Of a DNA stretch of 64,000 nt, positions 44,294 through 54,689 are shown one piece after another. This DNA is from Haliscomenobacter sp041740695 (GTDB taxonomy: Bacteria > Bacteroidota > Bacteroidia > Chitinophagales > Saprospiraceae), in the NCBI RefSeq assembly GCF_041740695.1, contig NZ_JBGSLK010000079.1, positions 1 through 64,000 of the forward strand. The letters run 5' to 3'. Within the stretch, counting starts at the first letter, position 1. Each line of letters opens with the position of its first letter. Below the pieces are notes generated by a model, which made no database searches, was not told where the DNA came from, and was given only the letters and a program-made list of their open reading frames with translations. The translations under genes and the position numbers were made by a program.

Positions 44294-47200
44294 CTATATC
44301 TCCAACAAAATTTTTACTACAGTTCCTTGTGCATTACCAAAATCATCTTTGAGGTCAAGAATCGTGACCTGAATATTTTTGCCTGTTCGAATTGTAAACA
44401 TCTTAAGTCGCTCGCCAGTGATGTCCATGCCATGCGATTTTTGACGTGTCGCCGATTTACTTTTAATTTCTTGCGCCATGTCACGTCCAATGCCGTTATC
44501 GAATATTTGAATGTTTAAGCAATCGAAATCGGTCATGCGCAATTCAATATGGAGTTTTCTGTCGAAACCTTCTTTTTGCATCAAACCATGCCAGATCGCG
44601 TTTTCAATATAAGGCTGAATAAAAAGCGGCGGAACTTTAATCATCTCTGTGTCTATGGTTTGATCTATTTCCAACTGGTACTCAAAAAGCCCAGAGAAGC
44701 GCAGGCTTTCCAGCTCTAAATAGAGTTTTATTGCTTCCAATTCGTTGTCCAGTGTAATCACATCTGAGCGAGAGTTATCGAGCACCAATCGGATGAGCCG
44801 GGCAAATTTGGTAAGATAATTGGAAGCGGCGTCAGGGCCACTCATTTGTACAAAACGATTGATGCTATTGAGGCTGTTGAAGATGAAATGGGGATTCATT
44901 TGTGCGCGCAAGGCAGCCATTTGGTATTCCGAAAGCCGTTGGTTTAGCTCTGCTTCTTTTTGGAGGAATTCTGCTTCTTTTTGCTTCAGTTCAGCAGCTA
45001 AACGTTGCTGCCACTGCCGCAATGAGGCAATCACGGCCACAAAAGCCAATAAAATGCTTGCAATAAGCAGCTTGAACCAGATGGTCTGATAAAATGCAGG
45101 TACGATGCGAATGCGCAGCATTTTTTCGGGGCCGAATACGCCATCACGGTTTTTGCATTTCAAGCGAAAAATATAATTGCCTGGCGGTAGTTTGAGATAG
45201 GAGGCAGCGCTGTGATCAGATCCGACAGCTACCCAATCATCGTCCATACGGGTAAGCTGATAATAAAAACTGTCCTGTTCCGGGTTGCTGAAGTTGCGAG
45301 CCGACCAGGCGATGCTGAGGGTGTTATCGGTGTGGTTCAATTTGATTTTCTCCAAAAAATCTACATGTACGGGTGTCGACCACTCTCGGTCGAAAATTTT
45401 AAAGCCGGTGAAACGGCATTCTGGCCCTTGTTTCAGCATTGGGATTTCATCAGGGAAAATGCGGCAAAATGGCCCCCAGCATACTGCTCCATCTTTACGG
45501 GTGTAGAGTATTTCGCCAGCCCAGTACATGCCGTTTTGTTCTTTAAAAATGCGCACTTTTTTGGTACGGGGATTGTACATGGCTGCTTCATCGCCGCTGA
45601 CCCAGATGTTCCCCATTTTGTCAATGGTAATATTTTTGTACTCTTTTGATAAGCCTGTCACCTGGTGGATTTTAGCATCAATGGGATCGAACCAACAGAT
45701 GCCCGAATTGGTGGCCATCCAGATGCGCCCACGTTGATCCTCAGCCATATTGTTCACCAAATTGTTGGATAGGGAGTATGGATTGTTGGGTTCTTGGGTA
45801 AATACCATGGTCTTTTTGGAGGTAGGATTGTAGCAGTTAACGCCCTTGCGGGTGGTATGATCAGGCATCAACCAGATTCTGCCTTTGCGGTCAATAAAAA
45901 GATTACCACCTGCCGAGACGGTGAGCCCCCCAGCTGAGGTGCGGACGTACTCAAAACGATTTTTATCGGGAAAATAATGAACCAAGGAGATATTCGACTC
46001 GGCATTCAGAATAGAAATCCAAAGGCTACCATCGGGAGCTAGGGAGATGTCTCTCAGTGAATTAAGTGAAGCCTGTTTGGTTGCCAGATCGGATGGCGGT
46101 GGAATTTTTACTTGGGCTAATTGATGGGACGTAATATTGAATTTGTAAAGGGTATATTCCGAAACAAAAAAAATATCGCCACCTCTTTTGGTCAACCCAT
46201 TCAAGGGAACCTTGTTGATTATTTTAGGGTCGAAAAGAAATGGCCACACAAAACTTTCAATTTTACCCGTCTTTTCATCCAGGCAATAAATACCTCCTGT
46301 CCCTTGATGATCATTGTCTTCTTTCAAAAACCAGGTCTTGTTTTCTACCCCATCGTAAAAAACGTCTTTTTTGCGTCCTGAAGGGAACTTGATACCGGTT
46401 TTTTGGATGAATTGCCTGTGCTCATCATGCACCATTAAATTGCCTTCCGATACCCAAAGTCTACCATCTTGGTCAATGAGCGCATTGCTGAGGTCGTGGT
46501 TGCCAGGGGCAATGGAACCAGGTTCTTCGGTATGCCACCAAGCTGAAAAAAGACGGGTTGATGGATCAAAAAGGGTCAATCCGTGGGTGGTTCCAAGCCA
46601 CAATTTACCCTCCTGAGTAGGGGTGATGAATAGTGTTGTCTCTAAATCTACCCCAACAACGCCGTCCTCTTTTCGGTAAACCTGGGTGAACTGCGTCCAT
46701 TGTTTGGAGGCTAGATTAAAGCAGCGCAAGCCACCTCTCCACCCGGCTACCCAAATGTTTTCCCCTTTTTCATCTGGCTGCATATCGGTGATCCACGGGT
46801 CATAATCAGGGCTGCTTGCCTTGTCCCGAACATCCATCTTGATCATTGGGTAGAGGATGCTGATTCCAGTGCTTGGTTTTACACAAACCAATCCTAGTCC
46901 GAGGGGGCTTGATTGAAAGCTCCAAATGTTTCCTTCTGAATCTACCCATCCAGGATAAAGTAGCCAATGAAATACAGTCTCTGCGCTGCGATTGGGGTTG
47001 CTGCCGTCGACTATTTTTGATGGAAATGCTTTTACAAAACGATTGGTAACCGGATCGAAAAACCCGGAGGGTATTTCCCGGCCCTTAAAAAATTCAAGCG
47101 GAATGTTCATGGCGGAATCCAACTGCATCCTGAAATTCAGAAAACGCTCAGTCACTGGATTGTAGCAAGAAAAACCCTGCTCGTGTCGGACCCATAGCCA

Positions 47201-47587
47201 GCCATTGGGGGCTTCCACCATGCCGCAAATTAGATCGAAAACACCGTTGATTAATTGAGTGCTGTCGTTCGGATCGGGATGAAAATATTTGAATTGATGG
47301 CCATCGTAGCGAATGAGATCAGTTGCGACATCGTCCTTGATCCAAATATCGCCCCGGCGGTCTTGCAGGAGCAAAAATGCAGAGCCTTGGAGACGCAAGC
47401 CATCTTGTTCCCCAAACTTGTAAAACTCTAAAAGTGGCGGCGATTTTTCAAACCAGGACTCGGTTACCCGCCAAATTTTGCCATTAGGGGACTTAATCGG
47501 CATGACTCCAGCGGGCTGTGCCAGCAGCTGGCAGCACAGGCAAAACAGCCAAGCTGCGATCGTGCCGATTTTAGTGAATTTGGGCAA
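44294..47587 (-). CDS. LytS-type sensor histidine kinase with ligand-binding propellers
   Basis: 1097 residues. A signal peptide (WLFCLCCQLLAQ) is followed by two periplasmic beta-propellers of Reg_prop repeats (about 30-740; GRIWMATNSGICWFDP, GKLWLGTTHGLTLFDP) and a Y_Y_Y domain (about 745-815). After one membrane helix (about 832-853) comes a coiled coil, a LytS-type kinase core with NPHFIFNSLNSINRF holding the phosphoacceptor His, and an ATPase domain with ENAIWHGLMQKEG. It should sense an envelope or extracellular ligand, often a glycan in Bacteroidota, and phosphorylate the LytTR regulator downstream. It is divergent from the giant amidase gene. Confidence 0.93.
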   Translation of the reverse strand: MPKFTKIGTIAAWLFCLCCQLLAQPAGVMPIKSPNGKIWRVTESWFEKSPPLLEFYKFGEQDGLRLQGSAFLLLQDRRGDIWIKDDVATDLIRYDGHQFKYFHPDPNDSTQLINGVFDLICGMVEAPNGWLWVRHEQGFSCYNPVTERFLNFRMQLDSAMNIPLEFFKGREIPSGFFDPVTNRFVKAFPSKIVDGSNPNRSAETVFHWLLYPGWVDSEGNIWSFQSSPLGLGLVCVKPSTGISILYPMIKMDVRDKASSPDYDPWITDMQPDEKGENIWVAGWRGGLRCFNLASKQWTQFTQVYRKEDGVVGVDLETTLFITPTQEGKLWLGTTHGLTLFDPSTRLFSAWWHTEEPGSIAPGNHDLSNALIDQDGRLWVSEGNLMVHDEHRQFIQKTGIKFPSGRKKDVFYDGVENKTWFLKEDNDHQGTGGIYCLDEKTGKIESFVWPFLFDPKIINKVPLNGLTKRGGDIFFVSEYTLYKFNITSHQLAQVKIPPPSDLATKQASLNSLRDISLAPDGSLWISILNAESNISLVHYFPDKNRFEYVRTSAGGLTVSAGGNLFIDRKGRIWLMPDHTTRKGVNCYNPTSKKTMVFTQEPNNPYSLSNNLVNNMAEDQRGRIWMATNSGICWFDPIDAKIHQVTGLSKEYKNITIDKMGNIWVSGDEAAMYNPRTKKVRIFKEQNGMYWAGEILYTRKDGAVCWGPFCRIFPDEIPMLKQGPECRFTGFKIFDREWSTPVHVDFLEKIKLNHTDNTLSIAWSARNFSNPEQDSFYYQLTRMDDDWVAVGSDHSAASYLKLPPGNYIFRLKCKNRDGVFGPEKMLRIRIVPAFYQTIWFKLLIASILLAFVAVIASLRQWQQRLAAELKQKEAEFLQKEAELNQRLSEYQMAALRAQMNPHFIFNSLNSINRFVQMSGPDAASNYLTKFARLIRLVLDNSRSDVITLDNELEAIKLYLELESLRFSGLFEYQLEIDQTIDTEMIKVPPLFIQPYIENAIWHGLMQKEGFDRKLHIELRMTDFDCLNIQIFDNGIGRDMAQEIKSKSATRQKSHGMDITGERLKMFTIRTGKNIQVTILDLKDDFGNAQGTVVKILLEI

Positions 47588-47698
47588 GTGTTATTTATTG
47601 AAATGATTTTTAGCGCTTAATCAAACACTCAAAGAAAGGGAAAGATTTTTGTATTGCATCAATATTTTTCTTCATTGATTTATGTACGAGTAGACATT

Positions 47699-47761
47699 TT
47701 ACCAACGACAAACTCGAACTTACCAAATAGGAGCTTAAGATTACCAATCACAAACCTGGGC
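47699..47761. promoter_or_regulatory. Three direct repeats at 21-bp spacing, candidate LytTR operator
   Basis: Three consecutive 21-bp units begin at 47699, 47720 and 47741. Each opens TTACCAA, and all fit TTACCAANNANRANC; units 1 and 3 also share ACAAAC. A 21-bp period puts the motifs on one face of the helix, as for LytTR-domain dimers. They lie 112 bp from the kinase start and 63 bp from the giant amidase start, in the shared divergent region. Confidence 0.72.
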
Positions 47762-47823
47762 GACACTGTATGTTTTTTAAATATATGTTTGGGTAGTGCA
47801 ATTTAACTATTCAAATCAAGATC

Positions 47824-50800
47824 ATGCAACTCAAAGGCTCCATAATCCCACTTCCACCATTCGATCCAGCTGAAAAGATCAATGGTTTTAAAGTAGAAAT
47901 CCTCTATCGTGATAAAAATATAGCGGAAGTAAAATTGACTACCAAAGTATGTTTTTTGGAAGCTGACCATACGACCTTCGAATTGGACTTACCTGAAGCC
48001 AAAGATATTCTGGAAGCACAGCAAATGATCATCAATGTTTACGACCGAAGCGGGGTGTTAATCAAGCAGGTTTTATACGATACCAAATTATTGTTGGCAG
48101 AGGTTGCTAAGCCTGAGTTTAGATTACAGATAGATATACAACCTGCACTAGTATCCAAGAGTAATAAAATTGAATTGTCGGGAAATTTGAGTTTTAAGGG
48201 AAATCAGAATCGTTCCTTCGATGGCTATACCATAAATGCGTATTTTGAAGAAACTACGGGAACTGCTGGGCAAAACCTTTCAAGATCTGTCTTGGGTGTG
48301 GTCACATCGAGTGGGGCTTTTACTGTCACTTTATGGCTTACACCTTCCCAATCACTGTCCAATAACAAAGAGGTACTGCTAAAAGTCAAATACCCAAATG
48401 GACAAATCATAACAGAGCACAAAGAGATCATTGAAGAAAAAGAAACCTCAAAGACAATAAACATAGCCGATATCATCCCTTGGTTAGCTCCGGTCATCAA
48501 ATCAAACCCTGAATCCTTAATCGCTAAACGACTGAAAGTAAAAGGCCGGGTCGTGGACATCTCGGGCAAGTACAAGGTCAAAAACGCCCAAATCATCATT
48601 TGGGGAAAGCGCACCAAAGAAAGCAAGCCAGCGCCCATCCTGATCAGCACCACCGACTCTTTGGGCAGTTTTTCGGGTGAATATCCCAAAGGAAGTTTTA
48701 CGGAAGTTTATGCCACGATTGCCGGAACGCTGCACGATACGGCCGAAGAATCGCTAACGGTTGATCTTGAAATAAATAATGGGTTCCCCGAGTTCATCTA
48801 CCTCGCTGCCAAAGTGGCGGCCAATTACGGTGAGCTACAGGACGATTGTGACTGCAAAACCCTGAAAACCTTCGAACTGCCCGACCAAGAAGAATTGGTA
48901 CATCAAAATAGCGCTTACGCACAGGACATAGGCTTGGGCTGTAGCAATATGGTAACACCCAACCGTACCCTCGAAGAGTTTTCCTACTTTATGGTCGTGC
49001 GCACTACCGACCCGGAAATAAAGGGGACGACCGTTACCGATTTGGATAAAAAACGGCAAGAAACCGCTAAGCCTTTTGTGGGTAGAATTGATAAAGATCC
49101 TTCTTTAAACATTACCTCAAGTGGTTTTGTAGGAAAAACTAATACTGTCGCTTTTTCTCCATTGAATACAGATAATCCCTCCATTTCAACCCCTCAACAG
49201 AATTTAATTCAGGCCTTAAATCAACAGCTTTTGGCAGAGAGCTCGAATCTGGTGAATGATATTTCCAGTTCTGGCATCCTGCAAGCCATTGCTGCAAACC
49301 AGGGCCTTGTCAAGTCTGTACAATTGGGAACAGCTACCAATATTGTGCCAAATGTCACTGCTGTTGGTGACGAAAACAAACATAAAAACACAGCAGAACG
49401 TGGCCAGCTCAATGCAAACAACAGCGTAGATTGGGACAACGAGCCTACTTTCTATCAAGCCGTAACCATTGCCCATGGACACATCCTCAAATACAAACAA
49501 ATTTGGAAAGCGGCGGGCTACTCCCTTGGCGATTTGCTGTACAGCGTTCCGCTCGCTCCCGGACAAAAAAAGAACATCGTCATTTTCGATTGGGGGCGAG
49601 AGCAAACGGGCATGCGAGACGACAAATCCGATTTTAGCGCTCATATTGACTCCTTCCTTAGCCATCAGCGGGACATCAACGACATTGTAAACTCGTCACT
49701 CAAAGAGCAATCGAAAGGTGGCAGCAAGGCAAAAACCTCTGGTAAATCGGGCGGCATTGGTGGTAGTTTTACCGGGCCGCTGTTTGGGGGCTTTTTAGGC
49801 GTTTCAGGTGGCTTCTCGTCCAACAGTGGCCAAGCAGAGTCGAATGCCTGGCAAAATTCAGGGCGAGACATAGCGGCAAACTCCCAGAATCAACTGCGGG
49901 ACAATGTCATGCAAAGTGCCTCTGAGGTTCGCAACCAACGCTCTACGGTCGTGTCTACCGCACGACAGGCCGAACGCTTCAAGGTGGAGACCGAGGTCAT
50001 CGCCAACCACAATCATTGCCATGCCCTTACCATCCAATATTTCGAGGTACTGCGGCATTATGTGGTGGAGCAAAAACTAGAGGACGTGCAAGAATGCCTG
50101 TTCATCCCGCTGTTGATGTCCAGCTTCGACAACGATAAAGTGGTGCGCTGGAAAGAGATACTCCAACGCAACTTGCTGGATGCGGGTTACGACCCTGCCT
50201 CCAATAAGACCCTCTACGATGCATTCGACGCAGTGGAGCGTATCCGGCATGATTACATTGGCTCCGACTTCCCTCTCGGCACTTACGCCGACGAGCAAGT
50301 CATCGACCTCACGGGCGATATGCACATTCGCCTGCGCCTCAACCGCCCGATGCCTGCTGACAACGACGAAGTGGCCTGGCCCATCGTGTTTCGGGACTTT
50401 TCAATGATGTCCGGTTTTACGGTACAATGGATGCGCACAAAACTTTCTGGAACGGAAATAGCAAAACGGGACGAATTATTCGACCGGGAGGTGGCCCCGA
50501 AAGTGGCCGAGGGCTTCATCAACTCCCTCAAGATAATGGCCGTGGATGAAGTGGGCAGGCTGGTGGACCTCAACCTCGATCTGACCCTTATCTCCGACTA
50601 CCGGCGTGACCAGGAACTCTTTGTCACCATTCGCTCCAAGGGCAGGGTACCCGCCCTCAAGCGCCGACAAATCAGCAGGGTCGTGATTTACTCCAATTAT
50701 AGTCTTGCCGCCAACGAAAACTCCAAGGCCATTGTCGTAAATGGCCGCCTGGACTACCGTACGCCAAACATGGCGGGCACGCTCTTCGCCGATGGCAACA

Positions 50801-53451
50801 TCAACAACGACCTGAAAAGCGGTGGTTTCTTTGGCGAAGCTTTTGGCGACAGCGTATCCCTCGCCACGCCGCTCACTGCGCCCGAACTTCGCAACCCCCG
50901 TCGGGAAGACGCCGAGCTTAACCTGCGCCTGCTCAACCACCTCAATGCTAACCTCGAATACTACCACAAGGCCATCTGGGCACAAATGGACCCCGATCGT
51001 CGTTATATGTTGCTGGATGGATACCATGCTCCACATACGGATCCTGCGCGCAGCGTGGCCTCGGTAGTGGTGAATACGGTCATCGGCATAGCGGGCAACA
51101 GCCTCATCATGCCCGTAGCGCCAGGCTACCGCCTCGACCCCTCCTATAAACTTAAAAGTGAGCAGATGGTGGATGGCCTCAAATCCGAAGAACCCATCGG
51201 AATAGACGCTGCTGGCAACGCAATACCTGTGCCCAAAAAAGAAGAAAAAATCATTCTAGACACCGACAACATCTTCGAACACTACGCGCCCATTGTGCCC
51301 AGCCTGCCCTACCGGGTGAGTGTGCCTACCCGTGGCGTGTTTGCCGAGGCCATACAGGGGGCCTGCAATTCTTGTGAAAAAATTGAAGAAGGTCGCCGTG
51401 ACTGGCCCGACAAAGATCTCGACGAACCGACCACCATCAACCCCATCCAGACCAAAGCACCAGAGTTCGACCCGAACCAGGAGGCCAACTTACGTCCCGC
51501 TGCCCTGACCCAGCCCGTGATCAACATCCAGAACGCACCAACTGCCCCTGCACCGGGTGCAGGTTTGGCCGATGCGCTCGATGCATTGACCAAGGCAAGC
51601 ACTTTTGCCGGCATTACTGGATTGGAGGGCAACCAACAGAACGCCCTCAAAGCCGCTGCCCTGAGCAGCGACGCGGCGAAGCATTATGCGGATGTGTCGG
51701 CGGATTTGGCGAAAACAGCCGCTTATCTCGACAATGCCCAAAAAATACAAGAGAGCATCAACAAAGCGGAAGCCGACAAGAAAATCACCCCAGAGCAGGC
51801 GAAAGCGATGACGAAAAAGAATATTGATAATATGCTGGGGACAGCTGGTGGAAATGCTTCGAAAACAGGCAGCAGTTCAGGAGAAGCCGGAAGCGCTTCC
51901 AGTGGCACTGCAGGAAGTGGCGATAGCAGCGAGGTACCTCCGAAATCCATTGCACAGCAGGCCATGGACACGCTGAAGGAAATGGGCGTGGGCGGTGAGT
52001 TAACGACTACGGATGTATTGGGGGGGATGACGAGTTTGAAAATTCCGACGATGGATGCGGCTGGGAGTAAATTGGGGGTAATACAAAAAACAACTGAAGG
52101 TGCAAATACCAGCCAACCAAGGGATAAAGAAATTACTGACAAAATAGGTAATTTAAAATGGTCTTCTATTGATACTGGTGAGTTATTGAAAGAAAAAGAA
52201 ATTACCGTTACTACACCAGGAAGGGAAGATCCAGTATTCAGTAAGTGTGATGTTGTTATTTTTGAAAATACTTTATTTTTTAACTTTAAAAACTCTGGAG
52301 TTTATGAAATGCATGGAACAATTTTCCAATTCTTTAGAATGAATTTCCTTGATAAGAATAATAATTTAATCGACTCAAAAAATATTCCAATATCTGATGA
52401 GTATAGTTTGGATGACCAAGGAAATGAGATTAGTAATTTACTCTCCAAAAGTCTCGTTTGGAATAAAGCTTCAAATATTGTAAATATTCAAGAATACCGT
52501 TCCCCTGGAATCGTATTAACAAAAGGCAATATAAATAAATATCAAAGTGACAAAATCATTATTCACTGTAAACAAAAAGACTTTAGTGGTAAAAGTCTAA
52601 TAAATTGGAGCGGAGTTTTTAAAGGCAAGCCAATTCGAAGTGAACCATATACAGGTTATAAGTTTAATCATGCTAGACCAAAAAATTTAATTAGTCAAAT
52701 TGTATTACATGAAACAGCAGGGTTTAGTGATCTCTTGTATAATGGCAATGCGGGGTTCTGCCCTCATTTTGGAATAATGAAAGATGGAACAATTTTGCAG
52801 TATTTTGATATAGCGGAATACCAGCAACACACAGGGGAAGACTTCAGTAATTTCTCAATTGGAATTGAGTTTGTAAATAATCCGTGGGCTAATAATTCTC
52901 AAGATCAAGTAGTAGGGAATCAACCAAATTTGATTGAATCAAAAAAGAAGAAACTTGAAATTTTGAAGCTTCCTGAAAAAATAGCTGGTCATACTGATTC
53001 ACTTTATTTACCAGTTGATTTGCAAGAAGACAACTCTGTAGCTTTACTTCAGCTTGAATCTTTAGTAATCTTAGTAGAATGGTTAATTGTAGAGTTCAAT
53101 ATACTACCGAGGTGGCATAGTTTGATAAAATCTCCAGATACGAATATAATAAGAGATACAGGTAAAGAATCCTACTTCATATTCTCTAATGCAAATAGTA
53201 TGTTTCCAAAACAAAATGGGCCTGGTATTTATGCACATGGAGTAGTAGCACATCCAAAAGGGCATGCAGATGGATTTATTCAGAATTTTTATACATGGTT
53301 AAGAATATTTGTTAAGCTGAATCCTCAGGAATCCTATAAAGCCTTAAAAAAATACCTATCAGATACAGAGGTTGTTAATAAAAAGGTTGTTCCAAAATAC
53401 TGGAAGGTATACAAAAGCATCACAATGTTAGATGTTGATGATTTACTTTAG
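47824..53451 (+). CDS. Giant multidomain protein with C-terminal amidase domain
   Basis: 1875 residues with no signal peptide. The N-terminal 330 residues are beta-rich with carboxypeptidase-like segments (KRLKVKGRVVDISGKYKVKN). A central conserved region (about 530-1170) includes TIAHGHILKYKQIWKAAG, NIVIFDWGREQTG, a Gly/Ser-rich hydrophobic loop (about 640-680) and ANHNHCHALTIQYFEVLRH. A helical stretch and a Gly/Ser linker (about 1345-1370) lead to an Amidase_2-like domain (about 1590-1840) with LHETAG (His1629), CPHFGIM, His1723, and AHPKGHADG (His1810, His1814). It should cut the peptide-sugar bond in peptidoglycan. From about 52,080 the DNA is sharply AT-richer, so the amidase end looks like a separate acquisition. 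Delivery route unknown. Confidence 0.8.
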   Translation: MQLKGSIIPLPPFDPAEKINGFKVEILYRDKNIAEVKLTTKVCFLEADHTTFELDLPEAKDILEAQQMIINVYDRSGVLIKQVLYDTKLLLAEVAKPEFRLQIDIQPALVSKSNKIELSGNLSFKGNQNRSFDGYTINAYFEETTGTAGQNLSRSVLGVVTSSGAFTVTLWLTPSQSLSNNKEVLLKVKYPNGQIITEHKEIIEEKETSKTINIADIIPWLAPVIKSNPESLIAKRLKVKGRVVDISGKYKVKNAQIIIWGKRTKESKPAPILISTTDSLGSFSGEYPKGSFTEVYATIAGTLHDTAEESLTVDLEINNGFPEFIYLAAKVAANYGELQDDCDCKTLKTFELPDQEELVHQNSAYAQDIGLGCSNMVTPNRTLEEFSYFMVVRTTDPEIKGTTVTDLDKKRQETAKPFVGRIDKDPSLNITSSGFVGKTNTVAFSPLNTDNPSISTPQQNLIQALNQQLLAESSNLVNDISSSGILQAIAANQGLVKSVQLGTATNIVPNVTAVGDENKHKNTAERGQLNANNSVDWDNEPTFYQAVTIAHGHILKYKQIWKAAGYSLGDLLYSVPLAPGQKKNIVIFDWGREQTGMRDDKSDFSAHIDSFLSHQRDINDIVNSSLKEQSKGGSKAKTSGKSGGIGGSFTGPLFGGFLGVSGGFSSNSGQAESNAWQNSGRDIAANSQNQLRDNVMQSASEVRNQRSTVVSTARQAERFKVETEVIANHNHCHALTIQYFEVLRHYVVEQKLEDVQECLFIPLLMSSFDNDKVVRWKEILQRNLLDAGYDPASNKTLYDAFDAVERIRHDYIGSDFPLGTYADEQVIDLTGDMHIRLRLNRPMPADNDEVAWPIVFRDFSMMSGFTVQWMRTKLSGTEIAKRDELFDREVAPKVAEGFINSLKIMAVDEVGRLVDLNLDLTLISDYRRDQELFVTIRSKGRVPALKRRQISRVVIYSNYSLAANENSKAIVVNGRLDYRTPNMAGTLFADGNINNDLKSGGFFGEAFGDSVSLATPLTAPELRNPRREDAELNLRLLNHLNANLEYYHKAIWAQMDPDRRYMLLDGYHAPHTDPARSVASVVVNTVIGIAGNSLIMPVAPGYRLDPSYKLKSEQMVDGLKSEEPIGIDAAGNAIPVPKKEEKIILDTDNIFEHYAPIVPSLPYRVSVPTRGVFAEAIQGACNSCEKIEEGRRDWPDKDLDEPTTINPIQTKAPEFDPNQEANLRPAALTQPVINIQNAPTAPAPGAGLADALDALTKASTFAGITGLEGNQQNALKAAALSSDAAKHYADVSADLAKTAAYLDNAQKIQESINKAEADKKITPEQAKAMTKKNIDNMLGTAGGNASKTGSSSGEAGSASSGTAGSGDSSEVPPKSIAQQAMDTLKEMGVGGELTTTDVLGGMTSLKIPTMDAAGSKLGVIQKTTEGANTSQPRDKEITDKIGNLKWSSIDTGELLKEKEITVTTPGREDPVFSKCDVVIFENTLFFNFKNSGVYEMHGTIFQFFRMNFLDKNNNLIDSKNIPISDEYSLDDQGNEISNLLSKSLVWNKASNIVNIQEYRSPGIVLTKGNINKYQSDKIIIHCKQKDFSGKSLINWSGVFKGKPIRSEPYTGYKFNHARPKNLISQIVLHETAGFSDLLYNGNAGFCPHFGIMKDGTILQYFDIAEYQQHTGEDFSNFSIGIEFVNNPWANNSQDQVVGNQPNLIESKKKKLEILKLPEKIAGHTDSLYLPVDLQEDNSVALLQLESLVILVEWLIVEFNILPRWHSLIKSPDTNIIRDTGKESYFIFSNANSMFPKQNGPGIYAHGVVAHPKGHADGFIQNFYTWLRIFVKLNPQESYKALKKYLSDTEVVNKKVVPKYWKVYKSITMLDVDDLL

Positions 53452-53577
53452 AATGGGGTGTTTTAAAATTTAAAACCGATGATACCTTTTGGTGCCACAC
53501 GTACTAAACTGGTGGTTTTCCTAAAATTGTAAACAAGGCAAGCCATCTTCCACTAGCACCCCACAACCAAACCACCA

Positions 53578-54582
53578 ATGCAAGAAATCGAAAAAAAATA
53601 CCTCGAACACGGCGGCGAAGCTGGCCCCCTCGGCGCCCCGACCAGTGATTACGACCTCAACCCGGACCAGCTTGGCTTCCGTCGGCATTACAAAAACGGC
53701 AGCATCTACTGGCATCCTGCTACTGGCGCTCGCATGGTTTTTGGGAGCATTCATAGACTTTGGTCAAACCCCCATCGGGAGGAAAAAGGCGAACGAGACG
53801 GTTGGGAGCAGGGCCCTTTGGGTTACCCCTTGACCGACGAACGAGTAACGCTCGACCGAGTGGCGGCATACAGCCACTTTCAGCGGGGCAGCATTTATTC
53901 GCATCCGGTTCAGGGCACCTGGCGCTTGCAGGGCATCGTCCGTGAGCTTTGGGCAAATGCGGGCTGGGAGCGCTCAAAATACGGCTATCCCACCTCCGAT
54001 ACCGACCTTCGGGAAGATGGCCTGACGCATTTTGGCCTTTTTCAGCATGGGGTCATCGAATGGTTTCCGCATACCCCTTACCAGGCAGTACAGGCAAAGT
54101 ACGCAGCATTCGGTGGTGAATCCGTACTCGGCAAGGTCAAGTCAGCTTTCCGGCTTTGTCCCGATGGGGTAGGCTATTTTCAGTGTTTTGAGCATGGATG
54201 CATTTATTGGCATCCCAGCGCTGGCACAAATATGATCAGTTCCTTCCTGCTCCGTAAAAAGACCGGGGATGTGAATTTGGAAAGCCCTTTTTTGGGTTAC
54301 CCCATTCAGGACGAGATGGATACTCCCGGACAGACAGGCCGTTTTTGTGCTTTCCTGCATGAACATACCTTTATTTACTGGAAAAAAGGAAGCGAAAAGG
54401 CCTTTGAAGTTCATGGTGATATAGGCAAACAGTACGCTGCTCTAGGCTGGGAGCAGTCCCCGCTCGGCTTCCCCATCTCCGATGAAATAGACTCCGACCG
54501 ACCGGAATTCAAACGCTTGAATCGCTTCGAAGGTGGGACCATCTACTGGAAGAATGGAGAAACTCAGGTGTTTAGGAAATAA
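53578..54582 (+). CDS. LGFP-repeat protein
   Basis: 334 residues made almost wholly of about six LGFP-type repeats (AGPLGAPTSDY, GPLGYPLTDE, KYGYPTSDTD, FLGYPIQDEMD, SPLGFPISDEID), each followed by a strand pair ending in GxIYWHP. LGFP repeats are known mainly from mycolic-acid actinobacteria and from hydrolases, where they are thought to hold proteins to the cell surface. No signal peptide is present, as in the giant protein upstream. It lies 126 bp after the giant gene on the same strand and GC content is high, unlike the amidase end of that gene. A partner or adaptor role is inferred from position. Confidence 0.82.
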   Translation: MQEIEKKYLEHGGEAGPLGAPTSDYDLNPDQLGFRRHYKNGSIYWHPATGARMVFGSIHRLWSNPHREEKGERDGWEQGPLGYPLTDERVTLDRVAAYSHFQRGSIYSHPVQGTWRLQGIVRELWANAGWERSKYGYPTSDTDLREDGLTHFGLFQHGVIEWFPHTPYQAVQAKYAAFGGESVLGKVKSAFRLCPDGVGYFQCFEHGCIYWHPSAGTNMISSFLLRKKTGDVNLESPFLGYPIQDEMDTPGQTGRFCAFLHEHTFIYWKKGSEKAFEVHGDIGKQYAALGWEQSPLGFPISDEIDSDRPEFKRLNRFEGGTIYWKNGETQVFRK

Positions 54583-54689
54583 GCAAAGTCTCAGGTATCT
54601 AGCAGCAAGCACCCAATAGCAGCATTAGTATAGTTCGTATTGATAAACTGCAAACACCCAACGCTTCAATCAAAAAAACAGCTCCAATC

